Assembly: GCA_018136815.1 (NCBI GenBank)
Contig: CM030931.1
Coordinates: 7,696,812 to 7,760,811 of the forward strand
DNA from: Isochrysis galbana
Taxonomy: Eukaryota; Haptophyta; Isochrysidales; Isochrysidaceae
Length of the DNA: 64,000 nt
Direction: 5' to 3'
The notes beneath the pieces are model-generated. The model saw only the letters and a program-made list of their open reading frames with translations, ran no database searches and was not told where the DNA came from. Below are positions 40,380-49,715 of this stretch, one piece after another. Each line of letters begins with the position of its first letter. The stretch's first letter is position 1. The position numbers and the translations under genes were made by a program.

Positions 40380-40530
40380 AATCTGGGCAGTCTGGGTGAG
40401 TCCCCCCTGCATGCCAAGAGGCAGCGCAGGGGGGGGATGGTTCTCACCCCCCATGAGAGGAGTCGAGAGAGTGGGGGGGGCGCGAGGCCCCCCTCCATGG
40501 CGACCAATCATAAGATTAGTCGCGGTGGTG
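40380..40530 (-). mobile_element. LINE 5' cassette with three hairpins
   Basis: Minus-strand order: AT hairpin GACTAATCTTATGATTGGTC, GCCATGGAGG, GC hairpin (GGGGGGCCTCGCG with CCCCCCC), GGTGAGAACCATCC linker, and a second hairpin (CCCCCCTGCGCTGCC with GGCATGCAGGGGGG). The same order is seen in copy C at 33595-33720. Its 3' limit is unclear; it runs into the hAT relic. Confidence 0.6.
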
Positions 40531-40981
40531 CCAAACATTACCGGCCCGAGAGAGGCCGCCGTTGAGAATGGCGTGGATGAGCTCGAAATCGTCGGAGTTT
40601 TTGGCTAGAGAGCGGCTACCTCATAGGGGAAAAAAAAAACCTTTTAAAATTCTCGCCTCACACGTGGCCCTGAACTATTCCTTCGTAGCCATGCCCCTTT
40701 CCCTTCCTCACCCTCATTCCCCGCCTCGCGGCAACTCCCCTCGTGCTCTACTTAGGGGCTCGGGTCATGTGGGGGTCCGAGCGGAGCGGGGTGCACCTGT
40801 CCCCAGCTGCGCATTCTCAACTTCCTCCTGTGCTGCTGGGTGACCTGTTTCTCGTGGTGCTATCGTCGGTTCCCTTGTGTCTGCGTGTGTCCATGTTTGC
40901 CGTGGGTGAGCTGTGCTGATCGATCACACCTTCACACCTTTGGTTGGTTCATCAATGCCGGTCGTCTTTTCTCGCTTCTCG

Positions 40982-42925
40982 CTACGCGAGCCTTTCAGCT
41001 AGACCAAGCGCTGCCGCTACAAGGCTAGTGTTTTCGCTCATTTGTAGCCTACCCTTTTCGTTTTCAATGAATATCGGGGCACTAAGTGCCAGCGTTCTCT
41101 TAAGTTTGGGCTTCCTCCCCTGGGCGGCTTTACATGTGCGCATCAAACAATGCTGCCGTGGCGGGGTGAGGCCCCTAACCAATGTGGCAAACCTCACTAG
41201 TGTAGACTCCAATACTGGGATATAGTGGTATTCATATGACTCAAACGCGACTCTATAGAAGTCTCTTAGTATGTATTTCCATGCTATCACGTATAACGCT
41301 TTTAGACTTTCGGGTGTGTTCGCACCGGGGTATGCGAATAGTCTGTCTTTCGTTTTTTGTGTGCGTGATCTCCCGGGAGAGGGGGTGAAGTTGTTGAGGG
41401 CGTCTATGGTTTCGAATACTCTCTTCGTCGCGGGACACCACGCTAGGTGGCACGAGTTTTCCCGGTGTCGGCGACACAGTCTACAGACGTCTGTCTGTCC
41501 GTCTGCGAATCTGTTCCTGGTACCGATTCGCCTATGTGTGATATGTTTGAAGTGGAGGTGTTTATCCGTGTGTTTTAGCAGTGGCATTGTATATAGCCTT
41601 GCTATATGTTTCCATTCTTCCTTGGTGACATTCAGTCGCTTTTCCCATGCTGTTCTCGCCGCTTGCGGGGCGTTGCTTCGTGTCGCTTTAAGCACGGCCT
41701 TGGTGAGATCTGCGACTGATATTGCGTCTAGCGCGACTTTTCCTTTTAGTATGGCGTATTCGTCCGCCAAGGGGTACTCCATATATCTTGGGCCTTTGAA
41801 TCCGCCTTCCCATCTGGCTGGCGGGTGGTAGTATTGGATCTCTCCCGCATTCGCTACCTTTCCGGTGCCGGCTATCTCTCCCAAGTAGTCGGTATCCGTG
41901 TGCATCCAGATGTTGTTTAGTTTGCTGATGTATTTATCGTCTTCGGAGACCCTGATTTCGTTGTTCTGTAGCTCGGTCTCCGGCTCTTGAGGCGGGGCTT
42001 TGTCGTCGGGTGTCTTTTTCCCCTTTGCGTTGGGGGGCGGGCGCTCTTGTGATTGCCCTATCACTCGCGTTGCGTGGCTAACGATTTCGTCCCATGAGTC
42101 GAGAAACTCCTTTTTGTGTATTGGGCGGCCCTCGTGAACAAAGGTGTCGGGTAGATGTTCGAGATACGCCGAGCATTCATCCTTGCTATATGGCGTCAGA
42201 AAGGCGCCGTCTTTGAACACGTTGTGAATTACGTTAGTGTGCAGGGCTTCCCATAGACGCGCCCATGGGGCGCGCACTCCTGGGGGTGGGATGTGCGGGT
42301 TGTGCCATATCGGTTGGGATAATGCGCCCTCCCGTGTAAGGAAGGAGGGTTGTATATCGAGTTTTCTGAAGTTCGCAATAGCTTCTTTCCAGAAGACTGG
42401 AAGTGCCGGGTTGCCCCTGATACTTCCCGTCAACATTTTCGTGGGGATCGTGGAGAGAACAGCTCCCCTCCCTAGTCCGGTTCGACAGAACCAAGCGTCT
42501 AGTCCGTGTTTCCATAGTGCCTTTCTCGCGTTCAAATAGTTTAGGATCCATCTGGTTTGTATTGCCTTTATATGGGACGGCCAATTCAGGAGTCCCAGCC
42601 CCAGCGTCCTAGTCGCACTTTTATCGTGTGAGACGGGGTAGTGTGGGTGTTTTATCCATTTGCTTTGTTTGTTAGTGTACGGACTTGTCCAGAGGACAGC
42701 GTCCGCTGCCTTTTGGACCCGGGTGTGGAACCATCTCGGGGCGGCTAATGTTTGTAACCAATATCTCGGGATACCATAGATTATGAAGTTAACCACTGAC
42801 GCCCTACCGAATATTGTCATATATTTGGTGGCCGGTGCTAGCTTGGCGACCCTCGCGTCGATCTTATCCGCTAGTTTCGACCAAAAGGGCTTGAGCGTCT
42901 CGGGTGCTCCCAAGGGGACGCCCAA
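40982..42925 (-). CDS. LINE ORF: C-terminal part of reverse transcriptase protein
   Basis: The frame opens at LLGVPLGAPETLKPFW, which matches the LGxPLG motif just after the polymerase palm of LINE reverse transcriptases. It continues through a thumb/linker region and ends with a zinc motif CRLCRRHRENSCHLAWC near residue 480 and the conserved tail ALSAPIFIENEKGR to LAERLA. The palm motifs (including the YADD-type site) are absent because of the deletion at about 42925, where endonuclease and this part are joined in different frames. Confidence 0.85.
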   Translation of the reverse strand: MGVPLGAPETLKPFWSKLADKIDARVAKLAPATKYMTIFGRASVVNFIIYGIPRYWLQTLAAPRWFHTRVQKAADAVLWTSPYTNKQSKWIKHPHYPVSHDKSATRTLGLGLLNWPSHIKAIQTRWILNYLNARKALWKHGLDAWFCRTGLGRGAVLSTIPTKMLTGSIRGNPALPVFWKEAIANFRKLDIQPSFLTREGALSQPIWHNPHIPPPGVRAPWARLWEALHTNVIHNVFKDGAFLTPYSKDECSAYLEHLPDTFVHEGRPIHKKEFLDSWDEIVSHATRVIGQSQERPPPNAKGKKTPDDKAPPQEPETELQNNEIRVSEDDKYISKLNNIWMHTDTDYLGEIAGTGKVANAGEIQYYHPPARWEGGFKGPRYMEYPLADEYAILKGKVALDAISVADLTKAVLKATRSNAPQAARTAWEKRLNVTKEEWKHIARLYTMPLLKHTDKHLHFKHITHRRIGTRNRFADGQTDVCRLCRRHRENSCHLAWCPATKRVFETIDALNNFTPSPGRSRTQKTKDRLFAYPGANTPESLKALYVIAWKYILRDFYRVAFESYEYHYIPVLESTLVRFATLVRGLTPPRQHCLMRTCKAAQGRKPKLKRTLALSAPIFIENEKGRLQMSENTSLVAAALGLAERLA

Positions 42926-44987
42926 GAGACATTATACGATATTGAATGTCGTTTATGTTAAGTGTTATCGATACGCATCTACCTTTTAGTAAGATTTCTA
43001 GGGTCTCCGTCCTAGCGGTTATCTGCTCCGCCGCTTCTCTGACCGCCACAGCGACGCCGCTGGCCGGGTCTCCTAGCTCTCCTGGGGCAACAAACCACAG
43101 CCATCCCAGCATGGCGGCTGTCCTATAGGCCCGGAGGTGTGAACCGTCCTCGTAGGCATGTAGCTCTTGTAGTAACAACACGTCCACTTTCGCTTTCCGA
43201 GCTTGTGACAGCACGGCGGCTAACCTGCCGCCCTTGGTGCCGTTGATGTTGTACGTCGCAATGCGGACGGGTCCTTCACCTGGGTATCCAAGGGTGGAGT
43301 CAAACCTAAGTCTTGGGCGGAGGGGCATCTCTTTCGCCACGGTGAGCTCTATGGCCGCAATCGCTTTCGCATCTGCGTACTCTGGATGAAGGAAAAGGCA
43401 TGCCGGGCCGTTCAGACATACGCCCGGGATCTTCTTGTGCGGATGTAGGTGGCAGCGGATCGTGCACTTATTGTCGATCCAAGCGCCCGGAACGTCGTGT
43501 GAGAGATTGCAACGCACTCCGCGTTTGTTCCTGAGGCACAGCCCCTGTGTGAAGCGCGCACATTGTTTGGGAGGGCCCTTCCCCAGAGCCTCGTGCGCCG
43601 ATTTCGGGCGTGGGTTGAGCCGTTGTGCTTCGTTTCGTGCGCGGCGCTTTGCCGCCTCTTGCTCGCATTCACAGATGCGGGCTGAGTTGGGGAGGCCCTT
43701 TGCTACCTCCGGCCGCCAGCCTTTGCATCCACGTAGGCTGCCATGGATCATTAACTTGTGGGGCGATTGAATGTTGGCCGGCATGCTGATCTCTTTGCAC
43801 GCCCGCACGGCGTAGTTCACCGGGACCGTTTTCCCGTCAACCAGAAGCAGCAGCTTCCGAGGAAAGCTTCCGTCGAGAAACGAGCCTTGGCCCGCTGAAA
43901 CATAAAGATGCCAGCGGGTCGAATAGGCCGCCTTGGACACGAATGTGCCTGCTTCGCCTTCGAGCTTCATGCGTTCTCGGTTGCCCTTCAAGAAGGTGAG
44001 CCCTACTTTTTCGATTGCCAGGATGATCGCGCTCAAGTTAATTTGGGCTGCTTGTGCCAGGCCTTCGGCCTCGATGACCAAGTGCGCCGCAACGTCTTGG
44101 AGGGCGTTATATAGCGCCTTGCGTGACGTGGAGCCTTTCTTGTTGATCTTTTCGTCGATGGAGTCCACTTGGACGCGGACCGAGATGTCGGTTTGGTTGA
44201 TGCGGAGTGTGGTGATGTCGCCATAGCGTTCCTTAAATTGTTGCGCGCAGTCTTCGTTTACAGCGATATGCCATGGGCCGCGAATGGAGCGGGCCCAAAA
44301 GTCCGGCTCCGGGTCGACTCCTTCGAGCTCCAATAGGAGCTCTACAATTGCGGCGTAGACCGTGGCGTCTAGGAAGGTGTAGTCGCCCTCTTGGTGGAAG
44401 GACAGTTCGAAGTTTGCGTCTGAGTCCATGGCGCCTTGCTCCTCATCTGAGGGCGGCTCCTGAGTGGCAGGGGCGGACGGGAGTGGCGGGTCGGTGAGTG
44501 GGTCAGTGTGGGTGGTGGGCATGTCGGTGTAGTGTGCGCCCCAAGGCGCATTCAAGCAGTCTCTCATTTGTGAGGTCTTGTGCTGAGCAATTGGTGAGTC
44601 AATGTCCATGTGCGCTTTGTTGGTGGTGTTGGGGTTGTGCCCATAAGGGCCACCCGGTCTCGGGCCGCGCCGCCGAGGCAGCGCGGCCGTCGCCAGGGTG
44701 AGAGAGGCCTCTGCCATAAGGCATGCCTGATGGGTGTCTGTCTCTCTTGGGCTGGTGTTGGTGTGATGCTTGTTCCAGCCTGTGACCCACCATGGGGTGG
44801 GCCAGCATGGCTGTCTTCCTTGTTGTGGCCGGGGCCACGGGCCGTGCGGCGCGACCTGAGTCACGCTCACCTGCTCGGCCTCTGCTGGCGGACGCGGTCG
44901 CTTCGCCAGCGACAGCTCCATGGGTACTGGGGGGGCTCCCGCGGCGGGGGACCCGAAGGAGAGGTGGGGAGCGGCGGCGCGCTCCAT
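42864..44987 (-). CDS. LINE ORF: CCCH zinc-finger ORF1 fused to APE endonuclease
   Basis: From ATG 44987 about 707 residues are open. The N-terminal 170 are Pro/Ser-rich. A folded region follows (FWARSIRGPWHIAVNEDCAQ onward), then two zinc-finger-like clusters: CARFTQGLCLRNKRGVRCNL followed by SH, and CHLHPHKKIPGVCLNGPACL followed by FLH. The endonuclease starts at VRIATYNINGTKGG and has LLLQELHAYEDG, matching the metal-binding Asn and Glu of APE. The frame then leaves the LINE reading at the deletion near 42925. Confidence 0.85.
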   Translation of the reverse strand: MERAAAPHLSFGSPAAGAPPVPMELSLAKRPRPPAEAEQVSVTQVAPHGPWPRPQQGRQPCWPTPWWVTGWNKHHTNTSPRETDTHQACLMAEASLTLATAALPRRRGPRPGGPYGHNPNTTNKAHMDIDSPIAQHKTSQMRDCLNAPWGAHYTDMPTTHTDPLTDPPLPSAPATQEPPSDEEQGAMDSDANFELSFHQEGDYTFLDATVYAAIVELLLELEGVDPEPDFWARSIRGPWHIAVNEDCAQQFKERYGDITTLRINQTDISVRVQVDSIDEKINKKGSTSRKALYNALQDVAAHLVIEAEGLAQAAQINLSAIILAIEKVGLTFLKGNRERMKLEGEAGTFVSKAAYSTRWHLYVSAGQGSFLDGSFPRKLLLLVDGKTVPVNYAVRACKEISMPANIQSPHKLMIHGSLRGCKGWRPEVAKGLPNSARICECEQEAAKRRARNEAQRLNPRPKSAHEALGKGPPKQCARFTQGLCLRNKRGVRCNLSHDVPGAWIDNKCTIRCHLHPHKKIPGVCLNGPACLFLHPEYADAKAIAAIELTVAKEMPLRPRLRFDSTLGYPGEGPVRIATYNINGTKGGRLAAVLSQARKAKVDVLLLQELHAYEDGSHLRAYRTAAMLGWLWFVAPGELGDPASGVAVAVREAAEQITARTETLEILLKGRCVSITLNINDIQYRIMSLGRPLGSTRDAQALLVETSG

Positions 44988-45028
44988 GGCGACCAACTAT
45001 AAAGTTAGTTGGCTACCTCATAGGGGAA

Positions 45029-46290
45029 CATGTTAAATAAACAGTTGGTCCCATGAGGCTATGAGGCTAGGATGACCTCTCGCTCAGAAACATACCCCGG
45101 CGAGGCTTGGATCGGAGGGGGCCGGGGCTGGCGCCGAGTCACCGGATTTGGAAGCGAGCGGAGGCCCGCTTATAGAAACAGCAAAGACAAAATTCGAATC
45201 GCAAATTTCGAGACCAAAATCTGCACAGCCTGGACTTGAGACCATGGGGAATCCGAATCTGTGTGTCTTGTGCGTCAGTGGCAACACGGGGAACTGTTCA
45301 ACTGTCAGTGTGGGCGCGTACCTTACACGAATATTCATGCCTACAGCCTTCAGATGGGCAAGAATACAACAGGCACATGAACCGGAAAGAAAAAAGTTAA
45401 CTACCGGCCACCACCTCGAACGCGGAAGCGACTCAAGACACACCAAACAACACAGAAATCAAAGCGACTACCCAACAGGCCTGCCCGAACCACACGCACT
45501 CTAAAACGGGCCCGAGGTAGTGTATCTGGGCCGGACCCCGGAAACCGAAGACAAAGGAACGAAGGGGGGAAGGAATGGAGGCGGGGAGGAGGTGATAAGG
45601 GCGATGTCGGTAGAAGGTGGTAGAACCTCGACCGTCGTAGGTGTTAGCCCAGAATCTTCAGAACCTTTTTCTTAGGTGTGAATCGGCTAGCTAGTACTAG
45701 TACAGCTTATCTGCCATGCGCGAAGCCCGCACCACACGACCCTAACTTTCCAAGCCTGCACGAGCGATGCAGGTTGTCTCTCGTGGAGCGGATAGAAGGT
45801 GATTCATCCCTTTGCGAGCACATGGCCACCAACGTCGTTGGTCTATGAGGGACCATCTATTCCTCCGCTTCATTAGGTGAGGTACGTTCATGACAAAAGA
45901 TATACAGGGCACAACGAGGGCAAGATGTCATCGAATCCCAGACAAATTTACATCCGCATCCGAGAGCCAAATCTAGCTACCGGAGGTTCGCTCTCTGTCC
46001 TCCAATAGAGATATGCCACCAGCACGCAAAAGTCGCACTTTGCGACCAGTTTCGTAGCGTTCGCGTCAATGCTCGCTTGCCGCGCACAGCAATACCGGTC
46101 GTTGCTTGGCGGCCACCCTCAGATTCGGGCCATGTGCCCGTGCCCGCTTGCCTCAGCGGCAAAGCCGTCATCAACTAGCATCGAGGTGGCACACGTCGTC
46201 ATGGTAAGGATCGTCTATGTTCAAAGCTGGAGACGAAAGGCTGCCGAGAATTCTTTCGACCGGGCAAGGGTGTCGTTGGCATCACTGGGG
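45029..46290. other. Intergenic
   Basis: No gene or known repeat is recognised in about 1.26 kb. Short frames (for example 45148-45504) lack recognisable content. Confidence 0.4.
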
Positions 46291-48495
46291 CTAAGGCAAG
46301 TCGATGAGCTGCCAATCCTCGTCGCCGTCGACGCTAGCTAATGTACACCTCTCATTGGCCTCTTCCGGCGAGGGTCTCCCCACTTTTTCCAGGCTTTCGA
46401 AATTAGGCGCGTCATCCACAATCTCAAAATTTACGGAATCCGCATCGTGAGCCTTGGACCCATTCTCTTTCTTCCACTTCTTGTGCTTCGCCTTGTTCGC
46501 CGTCGCCTCGCGAGTCAACTTGACCCATGCGGACCTGTAGGCGTTGGCCTCATGGTAAGTAGAAATGAGCCCACCAAGCTTCTCGTGCTGTTCCTCCTCC
46601 TCAGCCTCGAGAACATCATCATTTGAGCAGACGGCCGCCGCCTTGACGTGCACGCCGCTGGCCACGGGCGAGCGGCGCAACGGGGCCGTGGCGCCTTCAA
46701 AGACCTCGTTTTGTGTATGCTTTGTCCCGGACTTGATTTCCCTTTGAAGCCGCCACCTTGGCGATATATGGCCAAGGAGCATGGGCGCCAAAACTTCCCA
46801 ATCGCCGTCTTGTTGCACATCGACCAATAGCGGACGGTGGAGTGCGCCTCGCGTGGCATTGTACGGGACAGAGTACATGTGCGCGTGCCGCCGTCGTTGA
46901 ACCATCAGCGCCGAGGCCTTGAGAGAAGCAATCAGGCACCGCACTTGCAGTTTGAGAGCTGCCGCGTTGCGCCTAGCCGCTATGTCCTCGCGTCTGGATG
47001 CTGCCATTATATGACGCGTCGCTGCTTTCTCGTTGATCGAGACAGCAAGCAGCCTTTCCGCACGACGACCAGCTGCGGCGACGGCACGCAGTGCACTGCG
47101 TGCAAAGGACTTGTTGCGGAGTGCTGTATTTGCGGAGCGACGCATTGCCGCAGCTTGGACCCGAGCGTTCACCTTCCTGGCGGTGTGTGCGCGTCGCAGC
47201 AGGTGGTGATGCGCGAGCGCCGTGCCACGGCACGAGCGCTCAAATACGGCCTCCTCCAGCCTAGCGCTGCGTTGCCTGCGCGTGGCAGCAGCCCTCTCTG
47301 AAAGGATCGAGTTCCTAAGCGCGAAGGCACAGCGCCTCGCCCTGGCCGCTACAACGAGCTTGGCGGCCATGTGCGTCCTCTGTTGTGCCTTTTGCTCCAT
47401 CAAGGTCAGGCAAGGTTGCTTGATAGACTTATTCATCAGGCGCTCAACCAACATGGTGGGCAACTTTGCCGGCGGCGTTGCGGGGTGGCGCAGAGGAATC
47501 TCGAATGCCACCGGGTGCAGGTCCTTCTTGAATGCCTTACGCAACAACATTGCCTTGCAGCGCACATCGGCGGCGTTGAGCCTCGAGAAAATGACGCGGC
47601 GTGCCTCGGCTTCTGCGCTCGTCTCCATCAAGACACGGGTCTCCTTCCTTGAGTCCACACGTCGAAGGTTGGCGCGCGCCTTGTCGACGCGCAACTCGAG
47701 GGCAGCGGCGCGGCGGTAAGCGGCAGCAGCCATCGAGTGCTCAAGCTCCGCTCTCTTCAACATCCGGTCGACCTGGGTCTTGGCTAGCTCAACCTTGGCC
47801 ATTTCCTGGCGGCTGAAGACTGCGCGTGGCATTACGAGCTCAATGGCCTCGGCTCGACGCTCCGTCGCGGCGGTCATTTTGGTGGCCAACCTGGTTGCTG
47901 CCACCTCAGCCTCCTCGCGTTGCTGCTCCTTTTTCGCGGCTACGACCTTCTGCACATGCCTGGTGGCGTGCGCACTCTTAACGGCTGTCGCCTGGACCAT
48001 CTCCGAGGCACGTCGACAAGCGTGCTCCATGCGCTCTGCCGTCAAGGCGAGCTTCTCGTCGCGAGCGTCCTGGATGGCCCTGCGCACTTGCCTAGCTTCC
48101 GCAGCCCGCTGTGCGCGCATTTTTGCCTTTGCCTTTGCAGCCCTCTTGATCTCCTCCGACTTGAGGGCGTCGCGTTCGACGACCGCGCTCAGGCGATGCT
48201 CGAGGCGCTGGCGTGTATTTGCTTCGGCACGCAAGCGTCGGGCCTTGGCCTCCGCTGCGCGCTGAGACTCGCGCGCGGCCCTCGCCTGGACCGCCTCAAC
48301 GTGATACCGATAGCGTATGGCGCAGTCTTCCTCAGCCTTGCGGAGCTCGGACGGGGACTTGGGCGTGCGCGGTATGGACAGCGCGGATCGCTTGTCGGCA
48401 GCAACCTTCTCAGGTGTGCGACACTCCGGGAGTAGGTCGTCATCCACGGGGATCACGATCTTGAAGATGAGTGGTTGCAGCTTCTGTGCGAGCAT
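46291..48495 (-). CDS. Long Ala/Arg-rich coiled-coil protein with acidic C-terminal tail
   Basis: 734 residues from ATG 48495; CCCCCCCAG just upstream of the start may be an acceptor of a leader intron. Residues 60-530 are almost continuously helical with Ala, Arg, Glu and Lys (AKAKAKMRAQRAAEARQVRR), as in cytoskeletal or flagellar structural proteins. The last 200 residues change to mixed sequence containing several short aromatic-x-x-aliphatic motifs after acids: DGDWEVL, VNFEIVDD, NFESL, and the very C-terminal DGDEDWQLIDLP. These look like Atg8-interacting (LIR) motifs. I do not recognise the family. Confidence 0.75.
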   Translation of the reverse strand: MLAQKLQPLIFKIVIPVDDDLLPECRTPEKVAADKRSALSIPRTPKSPSELRKAEEDCAIRYRYHVEAVQARAARESQRAAEAKARRLRAEANTRQRLEHRLSAVVERDALKSEEIKRAAKAKAKMRAQRAAEARQVRRAIQDARDEKLALTAERMEHACRRASEMVQATAVKSAHATRHVQKVVAAKKEQQREEAEVAATRLATKMTAATERRAEAIELVMPRAVFSRQEMAKVELAKTQVDRMLKRAELEHSMAAAAYRRAAALELRVDKARANLRRVDSRKETRVLMETSAEAEARRVIFSRLNAADVRCKAMLLRKAFKKDLHPVAFEIPLRHPATPPAKLPTMLVERLMNKSIKQPCLTLMEQKAQQRTHMAAKLVVAARARRCAFALRNSILSERAAATRRQRSARLEEAVFERSCRGTALAHHHLLRRAHTARKVNARVQAAAMRRSANTALRNKSFARSALRAVAAAGRRAERLLAVSINEKAATRHIMAASRREDIAARRNAAALKLQVRCLIASLKASALMVQRRRHAHMYSVPYNATRGALHRPLLVDVQQDGDWEVLAPMLLGHISPRWRLQREIKSGTKHTQNEVFEGATAPLRRSPVASGVHVKAAAVCSNDDVLEAEEEEQHEKLGGLISTYHEANAYRSAWVKLTREATANKAKHKKWKKENGSKAHDADSVNFEIVDDAPNFESLEKVGRPSPEEANERCTLASVDGDEDWQLIDLP

Positions 48496-48659
48496 CTTAG
48501 GCAGCCTGGGGGGGATGGGGAATGGCTCATGTGGGCGCGCGGGCTCGAAGAGAAGGAACGGTGGATGTGCATGCCCTTCCTCCACTTCCTCTTTTCCCCT
48601 GCCCGCGGGCGCGCCTGCTGGTCGGGCTGGGGAGCGGCAAGGTGCGAGCTCCGTCTCTT

Positions 48660-49139
48660 ACTTGCAGTGAGGGATGGGGGGGGAGCGGAAGGAGGGGGTG
48701 GACGGGGGGGGGGGATCCAAGTGGGCGATGGAGGTCTTTCGTGGGGAGAGGAAGGGAGAGGGAGAAGTGGGGTGAGATTAGAGAATATCCGGGGAGGGGG
48801 GAGGGGGGGGGAGGGGGGCGGGGGGGGGCGGGGCGTATTGTAGGGCGCGGAGAGAGCGGCCACAAGGAAGGGCTCTCTCAGGGCCCACACAGACCCTTCC
48901 CTCCCCCCGCCCCGCCCCCCCCCCCCCCCCCCCCCGGCCAACCGGACAAGAGAGAGAGGAGAGAGAGAGAGAGAGGAGGGAAAGAGAGAGAGAGAGGGAG
49001 GGAGAGAGAGGGGGAGGGAGAGAGAGAGGGAGGGAGAGAGAGAGGGGGGGGGGGAGGGAGGGAGGGAGGGAGAGAGAGAGGGGGGGAGAGAGAGAGAGAG
49101 GGGGGGGGAGAGAGAGAGAGGGAGGGGGGGAGGGGGGGG

Positions 49140-49178
<39 letters not shown>

Positions 49179-49296
49179 GGGGAGGGAGAGAGAGGGAGGG
49201 AGGGGGGGAGAGAGAGGGAGACGGAGACAGAGAGAGAGAGAGAAGAGAGAAGGGAGAGAGAGATGGAGGGAGGGAGGGAAGGAGAGAGAGGGAGAC

Positions 49297-49327
<31 letters not shown>

Positions 49328-49470
49328 GCGCCAAGAAGGGGAGAGGAGGAAGGCGCACCCGATCGCGGCTCGCTTTACGTCGCGCGCACACGGAGAGGCC
49401 GGTCCCCCCCGCCCCCCCCCCGCCCCCCCCCCCCCCCCCCCGCCCCCTCCCTCTCGCTCGCTCGCTCGCA
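48660..49470. repeat. Long homopurine tract and poly-C runs upstream of the coiled-coil gene
   Basis: The plus strand is nearly all G and A from about 48950 to 49335 (GAGAGA, GGGAGG), flanked by G-rich sequence (48680-48840) and poly-C runs (48910-48935 and 49410-49440). On the sense strand of the coiled-coil gene it is a pyrimidine tract beginning about 170 bp before the ATG. Frames of 200-320 codons through it are compositional. Confidence 0.9.
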
Positions 49471-49559
49471 GGCTCACGCTAGAAGTTTAGAAGTTTACAC
49501 TCGGAAAATAGCTCCTTGGCAGCGGCCGCAGCACTTCAACTCCTCCGGGGACGCCCGCT

Positions 49560-49715
49560 TCAAGTACAAATACAGCCAAATACATATGTACTTGTATTTG
49601 GACTCCGGTCGCCAAATACGGTAATACGGTAAATACGTATTTCCCCGGAGCTAGAAGCACCTTATGATGACTCATGAGTCTAGGTGGGAAATACGTATTT
49701 TTAGTATTTGCCGTA
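49560..49715. repeat. AT palindromes built on AAATACGTATTT
   Basis: AAATACGTATTT occurs at 49633 and 49689, with nearby ACCGTATTACCGTATTTGG-type words in both orientations. It abuts the repeated leader that follows. Confidence 0.5.

Larger units (their letters stand above)
40614..45028 (-). mobile_element. Nearly full-length LINE with 18-bp TSD and an internal deletion
   Basis: GGCTACCTCATAGGGGAA occurs at 40614-40631 and 45011-45028 and brackets a 4379-bp element (40632-45010). Sense is minus. Order: hairpin AACTAACTTTATAGTTGG, start ATG at 44987, ORF1 with CCCH-type fingers, APE-type endonuclease, then directly the end of the reverse transcriptase and a C-terminal zinc motif, a 3' UTR of about 350 bp, and the tail GAATTTTAAAAGGTTTTTTTT. 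The polymerase core is missing, so this copy cannot move alone. The TSD is perfect, so insertion was recent, and the deletion either preceded insertion or followed it soon. Confidence 0.93.

Noticed and set aside
45148-45504. Possible LINE zinc-knuckle frame (CVLCVSGNTGNC)
   Set aside because: The spacing does not match the LINE zinc motif and flanking residues do not align with either LINE group here.
48453-49490. Open frames of about 200-320 codons on both strands
   Set aside because: They run through GA/CT simple sequence and poly-C, and encode only Ser/Leu/Pro or Arg/Glu/Gly repeats; compositional.
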